This document shows, piece after piece, positions 40,604 through 51,774 of a stretch of 64,000 nucleotides of DNA (position 1 is its first letter; every line of letters begins with the position of its first letter). Source of the stretch: Bordetella genomosp. 13 (lineage in GTDB: Bacteria; Pseudomonadota; Gammaproteobacteria; Burkholderiales; Burkholderiaceae_B); the NCBI RefSeq assembly GCF_002119665.1, contig NZ_CP021111.1:3658001-3722000 (forward strand), given 5' to 3'. The notes under the pieces were generated by a model. The model ran no database searches. It saw only the letters and a program-made list of their open reading frames with translations, and was not told the origin of the DNA. The translations under genes and the position numbers were made by a program.

Positions 40604-41068
40604 TCAGCCGCCTGGCCTGAACTGTGTGCCGAAGCGGCCCAGCATGTCGGCGGGCCAGGGCGCCGAGCGTCCGGTGACGGCATCGATGCAGACCAGCACG
40701 TTGCGGCCGCGCGCATACACGCCGGCCTCATCGCCCAGCTTCTCCAGCGTCAGTTCGAACTCGATGCTGGAACGGCCGATGCGCGTGACGCGGTGCGTGA
40801 CCCGCACATCGGCCGGATAGGTGAAGGAACGAACGAAATCGCACGATGCATGCGCGAGGATGGCGCTGAGGCCCCCGTTCGTTTCGGCGGGGGGCAACCG
40901 CATCCCCGCGCCATACAGAATCTGCATGCGCGCCTCTTCCATCAAGCGGAAGTACACGGTGTTGTTAAGGTGATCGAGCGGATCGGAATCGCCCCAGCGC
41001 AAGGGCAGATCGGCATGATGGACGTCGCCCTCGGCAAGCGGGCGCGTCGGCGGATTGTCGCGGGTCAC
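40604..41068 (-). CDS. acyl-CoA thioesterase (4HBT hotdog fold)
   Basis: 154 aa. The catalytic loop RWGDSDPLDHLNNTVYF carries the Asp/His/Asn-Asn pattern of 4-hydroxybenzoyl-CoA thioesterase relatives, followed by the long hotdog helix (RLMEEARMQIL). The GTG at 41068 has AGGAG eight bases upstream and is chosen over an ATG at 41179 that would overlap the divergent ETF:quinone oxidoreductase start. It cleaves a CoA thioester in the cytoplasm; the substrate is not shown. It is probably divergent from the gene at 41179, sharing the short promoter region. Confidence 0.82.
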   Translation of the reverse strand: MTRDNPPTRPLAEGDVHHADLPLRWGDSDPLDHLNNTVYFRLMEEARMQILYGAGMRLPPAETNGGLSAILAHASCDFVRSFTYPADVRVTHRVTRIGRSSIEFELTLEKLGDEAGVYARGRNVLVCIDAVTGRSAPWPADMLGRFGTQFRPGG

Positions 41069-41178
41069 GCGTGGTACTCCTGGTCTAGGGGCATTGCGTC
41101 CGACGTAGAGCGCCGGCTGCAATACAATCGCCGATGATACTTCTTGCCATACCGAAGCCGATAGAGGGGAACTTCGCA

Positions 41179-42825
41179 ATGTCCGAACGCGAATCGATGG
41201 AATATGACGTGGTCGTGGTAGGAGGCGGGCCGGCCGGGCTGGCCGCCGCGATCCGCCTGAAGCAGCTCGCCGCCGAGCACGACCGCGAGGTCAGCGTATG
41301 CGTGCTGGAAAAGGGCGCCGAGCTGGGCGCGCATATTCTGTCCGGCGCGGTGATGGACCCGCTGGCGCTTACTGAACTGATTCCCGACTGGAAAGAAAAA
41401 GGCGCACCGCTGAACGTGCCGGTCACGCAAGACCAGTTCCTGTTCCTGACCCGCACCGGCGCGCGCCGCACGCCCAACTGGATGCTGCCGGCCTGTTTCC
41501 AGAACCACGGCAATTATGTCGTGCGCCTGGGCGACGTGGTTAAGTGGCTCGGCGAACAGGCCGAAGCGCTGGGCGTGGACGTGTTCCCCGGCTTCGCCGC
41601 CGTCGAGGTGCTGTACGACGAAGCCGGCGCGGTGCGCGGCGTGGCCACCGGCGACATGGGCGTGGCGCGCGACGGCACGCACACCGATCACTATCAGCCC
41701 GGCATGGAACTGCTGGCCCGCTACACGATGTTCGCCGAAGGCTCGCGCGGTCAATTGGGACGCCAGCTGATCTCGCGATACAAGCTGGACGACGGCCGCG
41801 ACCCGCAGTCTTACGGCATCGGCATCAAGGAACTGTGGGAAGTCGATCCCGCGCAATCGCGCCCCGGCCTGGTCATGCACACCGCGGGCTGGCCGCTGGA
41901 CACCGACACCTACGGCGGCTCGTTCCTTTATCACCTGAACGACAACCTGGTTGCCGTGGGCATGGTAGTGGGCCTGGACTACGCCAACCCGTGGCTGTCG
42001 CCGTTCGAGGAATTCCAGCGCTACAAGACTCACCCCGCGATCCGCGCGACGTTCGAGGGCGGCAAGCGCATCGCCTATGGCGCGCGCGCCATTACCGCGG
42101 GCGGCTTGCTGTCGCTGCCCAAGCTGGTGTTCCCGGGCGGCGCCATGATCGGCTGCGAAGCCGGCTTCCTGAACGCGTCGCGCATCAAGGGCAGCCACGC
42201 CGCGATCAAGACGGGCAAGCTGGCCGCCGAGGCCGCGTTCGAGGCGCTGGGCGCCGATCGCCGGCAGGACGAGCTGGCCGCCTACCCCACGGCCTTCGAA
42301 GCCTCGTGGCTCCACGACGAACTGCACAAGGCACGCAACTTCAAGCAGTGGTTCAAGAAGGGCCAGACCGTCGGCACCATCATGACCGGCGTCGAGCAAT
42401 GGCTGCTCAAGGGCAATTTCCCCTGGACCATCCATCGCACCAAGCCCGACCACGCGTATCTGCAGCCGGCCTCGCAGTGCGCGCGCATCGACTATCCCAA
42501 GCCCGACGGCAAGCTGACCTTCGACAAGCTCAGCTCGGTGTTCATCTCGAACACCAACCACGACGAAAACGAGCCCGTGCACCTGACGCTGAAGGATCCC
42601 ACCGTGCCGGTGGCGGTGAACCTGGCGCAGTATGGCGGACCCGAGGCGCGCTACTGCCCCGCGGGCGTGTACGAGTTCATCAAGGACGACCACGGCGCCG
42701 ACAAGCTGCAGATCAACGCGCAGAACTGCGTGCACTGCAAGACCTGCGACATCAAGGATCCCACGCAGAACATCGTGTGGGTGGCCCCGCAGGGCGGCGA
42801 AGGGCCGGTGTACAGCGGCATGTGA
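41179..42825 (+). CDS. electron transfer flavoprotein:ubiquinone oxidoreductase
   Basis: 548 aa. The FAD motif VVVVGGGPAGLAAAIRL is at residues 10-27. A C-terminal ferredoxin-like cluster is present: Cys in RYCPAGVYEF, then NCVHCKTCDIKDPTQNI, giving the four ligands of the [4Fe-4S] centre. It passes electrons from ETF (fatty-acid and amino-acid dehydrogenases) to ubiquinone at the inner membrane. GAGGGG sits nine bases before ATG 41179, which is chosen over the ATG at 41134. The context of CoA-transferase and thioesterase fits acyl-CoA oxidation. Confidence 0.95.
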   Translation: MSERESMEYDVVVVGGGPAGLAAAIRLKQLAAEHDREVSVCVLEKGAELGAHILSGAVMDPLALTELIPDWKEKGAPLNVPVTQDQFLFLTRTGARRTPNWMLPACFQNHGNYVVRLGDVVKWLGEQAEALGVDVFPGFAAVEVLYDEAGAVRGVATGDMGVARDGTHTDHYQPGMELLARYTMFAEGSRGQLGRQLISRYKLDDGRDPQSYGIGIKELWEVDPAQSRPGLVMHTAGWPLDTDTYGGSFLYHLNDNLVAVGMVVGLDYANPWLSPFEEFQRYKTHPAIRATFEGGKRIAYGARAITAGGLLSLPKLVFPGGAMIGCEAGFLNASRIKGSHAAIKTGKLAAEAAFEALGADRRQDELAAYPTAFEASWLHDELHKARNFKQWFKKGQTVGTIMTGVEQWLLKGNFPWTIHRTKPDHAYLQPASQCARIDYPKPDGKLTFDKLSSVFISNTNHDENEPVHLTLKDPTVPVAVNLAQYGGPEARYCPAGVYEFIKDDHGADKLQINAQNCVHCKTCDIKDPTQNIVWVAPQGGEGPVYSGM

Positions 42826-42973
42826 TGGCGCGGCGGGCGCGCACCGCCGCCTCCCTACGCACGCACGACGCCGGAGTGGTCGAGCGGGATGAAACCGCCA
42901 CGCCCGGCGCTCCGCTGCCCCCTCGCATGATCTAGAGTAGGCGCCTCTGTCCACCGACAGACGCGCGCCTGCC

Positions 42974-43981
42974 ATGTCCCGCCACGATCACGCCTACCGC
43001 AATCTGTTCAGTCATCCTGAGATGATCAGCGACCTGCTGCGAGGCAGCGTCGCGCAGGACTGGCTCGATCAAGCGGACTTCGCCACGCTGGAACGCGTGA
43101 ATGGCGAGCACGTCGCGCGGCATCGCCGCCGCCGCTCGGGCGACATGATCTGGCGCGTGCAGGGCCGCCACGGGTGGGCTTATGTCTACGTGCTGCTGGA
43201 GTTCCAGTCGCGCTCCGATTCCCACATGGCCGTCCGCATGATGACCTATCTGGGGCTGCTATACGAAGACCTGCGGCGCCAGAAGCAGGTGTTGCCCGAC
43301 GGCAGCCTGCCGGCAGCGCTGCCCATCGTGCTCTACCGCGGCCTGGCGCGCTGGCAGGCTCCTCACGACGTGGCGGAGCTGGTGCAGCCCGTGCCCGGCT
43401 TGCAGGCGCACGCACCATCGCTGCGCTATCTGTTGCTGGACCAGGGCGAACTGCTCGCGCGAGGCGATCTGCCTCCTGCCAACCTGGCCACCCTGCTCTT
43501 TCGGTTGGAACACGCGCGCGACGAGAACGAGCTGCGCGACGCGCTGCAGGCGTTGATCGACCGACTGGATGCGCCCGCCTTCGACGAATTGCAGCAGGCG
43601 TTCACCGCCTGGTTGCGCGATGTCCTGCTGCAGGAGCGCGCGCCGGGTGTTAGCATCCCCCCGGTCAGCACCTTGCGGGAGATCGAAACCATGATCGTGC
43701 AAGAGAAAATCGATTGGAGCCTGCGCTGGCGTCAGCAAGGGCATCAGGAAGGCCGCCAGGAAGGCCGCCAGGAAGGCCGTCAAGAAGGCCGCCAGGAAGG
43801 CCGTCGAATGGGTGTCCAGGAAGGCGAATCCCTGCTGCTCGAACGTCTGCTCGCCCGGCGTTTCGGCGCCTTGCCCGACGAAGTGCGGCTACGCCTGTCC
43901 CAAGCGGACACCGCGCATCTGGAGGCCTGGGCTGAAAAGCTCCTGGATGCCCGGACCCTGGACGACGTGTTCCGGCATTGA
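42974..43981 (+). CDS. Rpn family recombination-promoting nuclease/putative transposase
   Basis: 335 aa. An N-terminal PD-(D/E)XK domain carries Asp57 (SGDMIWRV) and the Glu76-x-Gln78 pair (LLEFQS), matching the RpnA catalytic triad. The remaining domain includes a tail helix (LLLERLLARRFGAL). Residues about 260-275 are four copies of GRQE encoded by a 12-bp DNA repeat (43751-43798). Rpn proteins promote RecA-independent gene transfer in E. coli and are often annotated as transposase_31, but there are no ends or insertion repeats here. It overlaps the next gene's alternative start by a few bases. Confidence 0.87.
   Translation: MSRHDHAYRNLFSHPEMISDLLRGSVAQDWLDQADFATLERVNGEHVARHRRRRSGDMIWRVQGRHGWAYVYVLLEFQSRSDSHMAVRMMTYLGLLYEDLRRQKQVLPDGSLPAALPIVLYRGLARWQAPHDVAELVQPVPGLQAHAPSLRYLLLDQGELLARGDLPPANLATLLFRLEHARDENELRDALQALIDRLDAPAFDELQQAFTAWLRDVLLQERAPGVSIPPVSTLREIETMIVQEKIDWSLRWRQQGHQEGRQEGRQEGRQEGRQEGRRMGVQEGESLLLERLLARRFGALPDEVRLRLSQADTAHLEAWAEKLLDARTLDDVFRH
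43751..43798 (+). repeat. 12-bp tandem repeat inside the Rpn gene
   Basis: Four in-frame units of GGCCGCCAGGAA (third unit GGCCGTCAAGAA) encode GRQE repeats; a fifth partial unit follows. The flanking 43739-43750 bases (AAGGGCATCAGGAA) are a diverged copy. Copy number changes would alter protein length in steps of four residues without frameshift. Confidence 0.85.
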
Positions 43982-43992
43982 ACGGTCACGCC

Positions 43993-44835
43993 ATGGCCGA
44001 CAACGAACGCATACTGCTGGTCGGCTGCGGCGACCTGGGCCTGCGCACGGCGCGGCATCTGCTGGCACGCGGCGACGAGGTCTGGGCGCTGCGGCGCACG
44101 CCGCCTGCCGACGCGCCCGCCGGCATCCGTTGGATACGCGCCGACCTGAGCCGGCCCGAACAACTCAATGACCTGCCGGGCGGCATCACGCGCGTGGCCT
44201 GGCTGCCTGCGCCGGGCCGCCGCGACCCGCGGGCCTACACCACGGTATTCACCGATCCCCTGCCCCATGTGTTCGGCGCGCTCGACCGCACGATGCTTCG
44301 GCGCGTGGTGTTCGTCTCGTCATCCGCGGTATATGGCGATCATGCCGGAGGCTGGGTCGACGAGCACACACAGCCGGATCCGCCGGGCTTCAATGGCAAG
44401 GTGCTGCTGCAGGCCGAACAATGGCTGGCCGACCAGGGCCTGCCCGCCGCAGCACTGCGTCTGGCCGGCTTGTACGGCCCCGGCCGCACGCAGTTGCTAG
44501 AACGCATCCGCGCCGGCCAGGCGCGCGCGCCGCGCGACTCCGCGCACTGGGCCAACCGCATGCACATCGACGACGCGGCCGCCGCGGTGGCGCACCTGCT
44601 GTACCTGCCGAAGGTGGAGCCCGTGTACATCGGCTGCGACGACACCCCTCTGCCGCTGCACGAACTGTACGACTGCCTGGCAACCATGTTGAACGCGCCG
44701 CCGCCGCCCGAGGGACCTCCGCCCGCAGGCGTCGGCAGCAAGCGGCTTTCGAACGCGCGACTGCGGGCCAGCGGACTGACGCTGCAATGGCCCGACTCGC
44801 GCGCGGGCTATGCCGCGCTGATCGGCGCGGCCTGA
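43993..44835 (+). CDS. NAD(P)-dependent epimerase/SDR-like protein (YeeZ type)
   Basis: 280 aa. A Rossmann motif VGCGDLGLRTARHLL is at residues 9-23. SSSAVYGDHAGGWVDE provides the Tyr of an extended SDR, though the usual Tyr-x3-Lys is not clear. Lys in the KVLLQAEQWL region may serve. The ATG at 43993 overlaps nothing; a TTG at 43978 overlaps the Rpn stop. It may be co-transcribed with the Rpn gene. The function is probably a sugar or coenzyme oxidoreductase; the substrate is unknown. It converges on ltaE, with adjacent stops. Confidence 0.8.
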   Translation: MADNERILLVGCGDLGLRTARHLLARGDEVWALRRTPPADAPAGIRWIRADLSRPEQLNDLPGGITRVAWLPAPGRRDPRAYTTVFTDPLPHVFGALDRTMLRRVVFVSSSAVYGDHAGGWVDEHTQPDPPGFNGKVLLQAEQWLADQGLPAAALRLAGLYGPGRTQLLERIRAGQARAPRDSAHWANRMHIDDAAAAVAHLLYLPKVEPVYIGCDDTPLPLHELYDCLATMLNAPPPPEGPPPAGVGSKRLSNARLRASGLTLQWPDSRAGYAALIGAA

Positions 44836-44836
44836 A

Positions 44837-45877
44837 TCAGGCGGCCGCCGCCGAGGTCGCCGTCACATGGCGGCCGCAGTACTCGCGCACCACCGCCACC
44901 ACGCGATCCACATCCTGTTCGGATACGTCCAGATGCGTGACCAGGCGCGTCGGTCCGCCATACACCGCCCGCATAAGGACGCCCCGCTCGCCCATCGCGC
45001 GCGTCAGGCCTTCGCAGATGGCGGGCTCGAACTCCGCGAACACCATGTTCGTGTCCTGCGAGAGCACGCGGACACCCTGGATACCGGACAGGCCGGCGGC
45101 CAGGCGCTCGGCGTTGGCATGGTCCTGCGCCAGGCGCTCGACGTGATGCTCCAGCGCATACAGGCAGGCCGCGGCCAGCACACCCGATTGGCGCATGCCG
45201 CCCCCCAGCACCTTGCGCCAGCGGCGCGCCGCGTCGATCAGCGCCTTGCCTCCCACCAGCACCGAACCGACCGGCGCGCCCAGGCCCTTGGAAAAACAGA
45301 TGGAGACCGTGTCGAACGGCTCGCACATCGCCTGCAGCGGCTGGCCGCTGGCCACGGCCGCATTGAACACGCGCGCGCCGTCCAGGTGCAGCCCCAGATT
45401 CTGCTCGCGCGCGAACGCGGCGGCCTGGCGGATGTAGTCGGCCGGTATCACCTTGCCCTGGAATGTATTCTCGAGCGCCAGCAGGCGCGTGCGCGCGAAA
45501 TGCGGATCGTCAGGCTTGACGGCCGCCTTCAGCTTTTCCAGCGGCAGCGTGCCGTCGGGCGCATGTTCGACAGGCTGCGGCTGGATGCTGGCCAGCACCG
45601 CGGCGCCCCCGCCTTCGTACTTGTAGGTATGGGCCTGCTGGCCCACCAGATACTCGTCGCCGCGGCCGCAATGCGCCATCAGGCCGCCCAGGTTGCTCTG
45701 CGTGCCGGACGGAAAATACAGGCCGGCTTCCTTGCCGGCGCGTTCGGCCACGACGGCCTGCAGCTTCTGCACCGTCGGATCGTCGCCCATCACGTCGTCG
45801 CCCAGGGGCGCCTGCACCATGGCCTGCAGCATCGCGGCAGTGGGACGGGTGACGGTATCGCTGCGCAAGTCGATCAT
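44837..45877 (-). CDS. ltaE: low-specificity L-threonine aldolase
   Basis: 346 aa. The PLP lysine is in CFSKGLGAPVGSVLVG (about residue 200). The start MIDLRSDTVTRPTAAML and the aldolase loop GDDVMGDDPTVQKL are family hallmarks. It cleaves threonine and allo-threonine to glycine and acetaldehyde in the cytoplasm. GAG at 45889 provides a plausible ribosome site. It is a single-gene unit between the converging epimerase-like gene and the DMT exporter. Confidence 0.93.
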   Translation of the reverse strand: MIDLRSDTVTRPTAAMLQAMVQAPLGDDVMGDDPTVQKLQAVVAERAGKEAGLYFPSGTQSNLGGLMAHCGRGDEYLVGQQAHTYKYEGGGAAVLASIQPQPVEHAPDGTLPLEKLKAAVKPDDPHFARTRLLALENTFQGKVIPADYIRQAAAFAREQNLGLHLDGARVFNAAVASGQPLQAMCEPFDTVSICFSKGLGAPVGSVLVGGKALIDAARRWRKVLGGGMRQSGVLAAACLYALEHHVERLAQDHANAERLAAGLSGIQGVRVLSQDTNMVFAEFEPAICEGLTRAMGERGVLMRAVYGGPTRLVTHLDVSEQDVDRVVAVVREYCGRHVTATSAAAA

Positions 45878-45996
45878 GCTGGCTCCTGGACTTCGGTATC
45901 AGTATGCGTATGGAAAGCCGGCACGGCATGCCGGCGAGACTGGTAAAACAGGATGAGGACGGGCGTCGCATGACGTCGCGGCGCAGGTCGGGGACA

Positions 45997-46908
45997 TCAT
46001 GGCGCGACTGTATCATCCGAGCCGGCGCGCGGACGCCTGGCGGCGCGGCTGACGGTCCATAGACCGGCCAGGATAAGCGCCATGGCCAGCGCCTCGTCCT
46101 GCGTGGGCCGTTCGCCCAGAAAGGCCCATGCCATCAGCACAGCCACCACGGGCACGCCCAGGCCGGACAGGCCGGCGATGGACGCCGGCACGCGCCGCAC
46201 GACCAGCATCCACAGCAGATACCCCAGCGCCGTGGCGATCAGTACCACGTACAGCATGCCCAGCAGCAGCGTGCCGTTCCACTGCAAGGCCTTCTGGGGC
46301 ACGGCGAGCGCCACGGGCGCGATGGCCAGGCCGCCCAGCAGCATCTGCCAGGCCGAGAACACCAGCACGTCCGGCGCGTGCCGATCGAAGGCGCGCTTGG
46401 CCAATACCGTTCCGAGACCCCAGAACAGGCCCGCCACGGTACCCAGGCCGATGGGCAGCAGCCCGCCCACCAGTCCTTTCCACGGCGCCACGAAACACAG
46501 CAGCCCCGCGGCGGCCAGCGCGATGCCTGACCAATGGCGCGCCGAGGGGCGATCCCCCAACAGCCACCAGCCCAGCAGCACCACCCAGAACGGCATGGTG
46601 TAGGTGGTCAGAGCGACCTGCCCGACGCTGCCCTGCCCCAGCCCCAGCTGCACGAAGCACTGGAACGCGGCGTTCTGCGTCAGGCCGATCAGCAGGGTCA
46701 ACCGCCACGACGGCAGCGACAGCGGACGGCGCAGCGCAATGGCCGCGACGAACAGCACGACCGCGCCGCCCAGGTAGCGCACCGCCGCGAAATGGAACGG
46801 GCCGATATAGGGCGCCACCGCTTTCATGGCGATCCAGCTGCCCGCCCAGACCAGGATGGTGATGAGCATCAGGGCCAGGCCGCTGCGATCGATACTGCTG
46901 GCGTTCAC
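45997..46908 (-). CDS. EamA/DMT superfamily transporter
   Basis: 303 aa with about ten hydrophobic segments in two EamA repeats (for example LALMLITILVWAGSWIAMKAV and GLGTVAGLFWGLGTVLAKRA). The GTG at 46908 has GGAG seven bases upstream. It is probably an inner-membrane exporter of amino acids or metabolites. The acs terminator ends just upstream (46926), so it needs its own promoter or read-through. Confidence 0.87.
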   Translation of the reverse strand: MNASSIDRSGLALMLITILVWAGSWIAMKAVAPYIGPFHFAAVRYLGGAVVLFVAAIALRRPLSLPSWRLTLLIGLTQNAAFQCFVQLGLGQGSVGQVALTTYTMPFWVVLLGWWLLGDRPSARHWSGIALAAAGLLCFVAPWKGLVGGLLPIGLGTVAGLFWGLGTVLAKRAFDRHAPDVLVFSAWQMLLGGLAIAPVALAVPQKALQWNGTLLLGMLYVVLIATALGYLLWMLVVRRVPASIAGLSGLGVPVVAVLMAWAFLGERPTQDEALAMALILAGLWTVSRAARRPRAGSDDTVAP

Positions 46909-46925
46909 TGCAAACTCCGCAAGGC

Positions 46926-46956
46926 AAAAAGCAAGGGCCGGCATCGAAGCCGGCCC
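46926..46956 (-). terminator. intrinsic terminator after acs
   Basis: GGGCCGGC (46935-46942) and GCCGGCCC (46949-46956) pair around ATCGAA. Read leftward the stem is followed by TTGCTTTTT (46934-46926). It stands 57 bp past the acs stop and only 18 bp before the EamA start codon. Confidence 0.82.
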
Positions 46957-47013
46957 ATGGTCATCGGCGGCGCCTGTGTCCGCGCACACGGCGGACGCAG
47001 GCGCGGATGCCGG

Positions 47014-48993
<1,980 letters not shown>

Positions 48994-49273
48994 GGTTGGT
49001 CTCCGATCAGTGGTTTTGGTGCTGCCGTTTTTTGCCGCCGCATTCGTCCTGCCGCCGGGCCAACCAGAGAACCGCCACAGGAGGCGGCAAGCCCGACGCG
49101 CGGCATGGGGCATTGCGAGGATGCGGCACGCCACCGTATCGCCGGGCTCTTACGGGCACCTTACGAATATGCGGCCGGCAGGGCGCAACGCTGGCGGTCG
49201 TGGTAGCCGGCGCGCCATGGCGTAAGGATAGCAGCCGCGCTGCGCCCGCGCAGCGCGGGTGCCGGATCGGAGA

Positions 49274-50329
49274 CTATGCCGCGTCCACGGCGGCGAGAAT
49301 GCGCCCGAACAAGGCGTCGGCGTGCGCGGAGTCGAGCCAGCGGACGATGACGACCATGCGGCGCTCGGGCTCGACCCAGGTGAACGAGCTGCCCGCGCCC
49401 ACGCCGAAGAAGCTCGACGCGGGCAGGCTGGGGAACACCTTGCCCTCGTGGTTCAGCCAGATGAGATAGCCATAGTACGGGGCCAGCGAGCACGGCGTGC
49501 GCATGGCCCGCACCCATTCCGCGGACAGCACCTGGCGGCCGTCGCGCGCGCGCCCTTCGTCCAGCAGCATCTGCCCGATCAGGGCCTGGTCGACGCTGCT
49601 GATCGACATGCCGCCGCCCCAGTGCGAGCCGCCCGGCACCGACTGCACGCGCCGGCCGTCCAGTTCGATCCAGGCATTGTCATAGCCCACCCACTGCCAG
49701 TCTTCGCTGGCGCCGATGGGCCGCATGACGGCCTCGCGGAACACCTCGGGCAGCGGCCGGCGGAACAGGTGCAGCAGCGCATACGACAGCTGGTTGATGC
49801 GCACGTCGTTGTATTCCCAGTAGGTGCCGGGACGCTGCAGCGGACGAGGGTCGCCCTTCTTGCCGCCGGGCGGCGTGCCGAACGTGACGGCGCGGTAGCG
49901 ATCGACCTGGTCGGGCACGCCGAAACGCTCGCCTTCCCATTCGCTGGTCTGCTGCAACAGCTGGCGCCACGTGATCTCGGCGTTCTGGCCGTGGTCGAAG
50001 CCGATGCCCGCCACGCGCTGGCGCACGGGCTCGTCCACGTCGGGCAGCAGGCCGCGGTCGTGCGCCACGCCGGCCAGGATCGCCAGGTACAGCTTGGCCA
50101 CGCTGAACGTCAGGTCCGCTCGCCGCGGTTCGCCCCACGAGGCGACCGTGTTGCCATCGACCACGACCACACCCGACACCGGGCCGCGATCGTGCACGGG
50201 GCCCAGCAGGCGGTTCCAGGGCGGCGGATCCTGCTGGTGCACGCCCCACACGCCGTCGACGCTGCGGTCCCAGGCCGTTTCGTGGGCGTTGGCGAATTCG
50301 ATGGCTTGCTGCATCAGCGTGTCGTTCAT
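49274..50329 (-). CDS. serine hydrolase of the beta-lactamase/penicillin-binding family
   Basis: 351 aa. The SxxK motif is Ser76-Val-Ala-Lys79 (TFSVAKL) and the YxN motif is YWEYNDVRIN. The third motif is less clear. There is no signal peptide, so it is cytoplasmic. Members of this group are esterases, amidases or D-aminopeptidases. It lies 39 bp after the aminotransferase gene and would be co-transcribed. Given the PLP enzyme and importer nearby, an amide or ester hydrolase in the same pathway is plausible. Confidence 0.82.
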   Translation of the reverse strand: MNDTLMQQAIEFANAHETAWDRSVDGVWGVHQQDPPPWNRLLGPVHDRGPVSGVVVVDGNTVASWGEPRRADLTFSVAKLYLAILAGVAHDRGLLPDVDEPVRQRVAGIGFDHGQNAEITWRQLLQQTSEWEGERFGVPDQVDRYRAVTFGTPPGGKKGDPRPLQRPGTYWEYNDVRINQLSYALLHLFRRPLPEVFREAVMRPIGASEDWQWVGYDNAWIELDGRRVQSVPGGSHWGGGMSISSVDQALIGQMLLDEGRARDGRQVLSAEWVRAMRTPCSLAPYYGYLIWLNHEGKVFPSLPASSFFGVGAGSSFTWVEPERRMVVIVRWLDSAHADALFGRILAAVDAA

Positions 50330-50368
50330 GCGGGCTCCTGTGCTTGGCGCTATGGTTCGGAAAGCGTT

Positions 50369-51568
50369 TCACTCGTCTGCGGTGGCCGCGGCCTCGCCGG
50401 CCAGCAGCGTCATGGCGGCCTGCACGCCGCCCGGCCGATGCGGCACCCCGGCGGCAGCCAGGCCCATCTCGACGCCGGCCAACGTGCCGCACAGCGTCAG
50501 GTCGTTGAAGTCGCCCAGATGGCCGATGCGGAAGGCCTGGTCGGCCAGGCGTCCCAGGCCCTGGCCCAGCGACATGTCGTAGCGCTCGAGGATGATCTTG
50601 CGCAACGCGTCAGCGCCGCGCCGGTCCGGCATCAGCACGCCCGTCAGCGCCGGGCTGTGGCCTTGCGGCTCCTGGCACACGGTCTCCAGGCCCCACGTTT
50701 GCACCGCGGCGCGGGTGGCGGCCGCATGGCGCCGATGGCGCGCGTACACGCGCGGCAGTCCCTCCTCCGCCAGCATTTCCAGGGCCTCGTGCAGGCCATA
50801 CAGCAGCGAAGTGGCTGGCGTGTACGGAAAATAGCCATTGCGGTTGGAGGCCAGCATCTCGCGCCAGTCCCAGTAGGAGCGCGGCAGCCGCGCCGTCTCG
50901 GCCGCGGCCAGCGCGCGCGGGCCTACCGCGTTGAACGACAGGCCTGGCGGAAGCATCAGGCCCTTCTGCGCGCCGGCCACCGTCACGTCCACGCCCCATT
51001 CGTCGTGGCGGTAGTCGATCGCGCCCAGCGAGGAAATCGCGTCCACCATCAACAGCGCCGGATGCCCGCTGCGATCGATCGCGGCGCGCACCGCGGCAAT
51101 GTCGCTGACCACGCCGGTGGAGGTTTCGTTGTGCACCATGCACACGGCCTTGATGCGTCGCTGCGCATCGGCCTGCAGCCGCTCGCCTACCTGCGCCGCA
51201 TCCACGCCGTGCCGCCAGTCGCCCCCGATCTGCTCGACCTCGAGCCCCAGGCGACCGGCCAGGCGGCACCACAGCGCCGCGAAATGGCCGGTCTCGGCCA
51301 TCAACACGCGGTCGCCGGGCGACAGGGTGTTGACCAGCGCGGCCTCCCAGGCCCCCGTGCCGGACGAGGGATAGATAACCACCGGCGCTTCGGTCCGGAA
51401 CACCGGCCGCAGCCCCGCCAGCACGGCGCGCCCCAGTTCGCCGAACTCGGGACCGCGATGGTCGATGGTGGGACGGCCGATGGCGCGCAGGATGCGCTCG
51501 GGCACGTTGGTCGGCCCGGGAATCTGCAGGAAATGTCGGCCGGAGGGGTGATGATCGAGGCGGAACAT
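50369..51568 (-). CDS. alanine/serine-glyoxylate aminotransferase family PLP enzyme
   Basis: 399 aa. The PLP lysine is Lys202 in VAGAQKGLMLPPGL. The opening GRHFLQIPGPTNVPERIL and YPSSGTGAWEAALVNTL are family motifs. It transaminates glyoxylate with serine or alanine, or cleaves a related amino acid. It is read divergently from the GntR gene across 216 bp that carry the TTTGTATACCA repeats. It is first of the two-gene minus-strand unit with the serine hydrolase. Confidence 0.87.
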   Translation of the reverse strand: MFRLDHHPSGRHFLQIPGPTNVPERILRAIGRPTIDHRGPEFGELGRAVLAGLRPVFRTEAPVVIYPSSGTGAWEAALVNTLSPGDRVLMAETGHFAALWCRLAGRLGLEVEQIGGDWRHGVDAAQVGERLQADAQRRIKAVCMVHNETSTGVVSDIAAVRAAIDRSGHPALLMVDAISSLGAIDYRHDEWGVDVTVAGAQKGLMLPPGLSFNAVGPRALAAAETARLPRSYWDWREMLASNRNGYFPYTPATSLLYGLHEALEMLAEEGLPRVYARHRRHAAATRAAVQTWGLETVCQEPQGHSPALTGVLMPDRRGADALRKIILERYDMSLGQGLGRLADQAFRIGHLGDFNDLTLCGTLAGVEMGLAAAGVPHRPGGVQAAMTLLAGEAAATADE

Positions 51569-51586
51569 GTGTGGCCTTTACGGTAA

Positions 51587-51597
51587 TTTGTATACCA
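51587..51597. promoter_or_regulatory. TTTGTATACCA, copy 1, candidate GntR/FCD operator
   Basis: The sequence is identical to the copy at 51775-51785. It contains GTATAC with GGTA half-site character (read on the minus strand as TGGTATACAAA), like the GGTATA/GGTATAC sites of UxuR/ExuR/NanR-type regulators. It lies 19-29 bp before the aminotransferase ATG and could overlap its extended -10 region. Confidence 0.6.
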
Positions 51598-51608
51598 AAC
51601 GACAAACG

Positions 51609-51625
51609 GCGCAGAAAATCTGCGC
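51609..51625. promoter_or_regulatory. GCGCAGAAAATCTGCGC inverted repeat
   Basis: Arms of 7 bp (GCGCAGA and TCTGCGC) around AAA, in the upstream region of the aminotransferase gene, 12 bp beyond the first TTTGTATACCA. It is a possible second regulatory site or a small hairpin. Confidence 0.4.
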
Positions 51626-51774
51626 GCTCACCAACGGTCGGAGTCTGCCCACCCATGCTCCGGCAAAAGCAGTCGCCACTTTATCCCTATTGCTTTCCCG
51701 AGAAAATCGAGGGTATTCACCCATGCTGCCCATGCGGCACGCTGATCTATAGTGGCCGCAAAACGTGGAGTGGT

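Noticed and set aside
43739-43810. CRISPR array
   Set aside because: Repeats are 12 bp, contiguous, in-frame and without spacers; it is a coding repeat.
42974-43981. Transposase/insertion sequence
   Set aside because: The gene belongs to the Rpn nuclease family often labelled transposase, but there are no terminal inverted repeats or target duplications around it.
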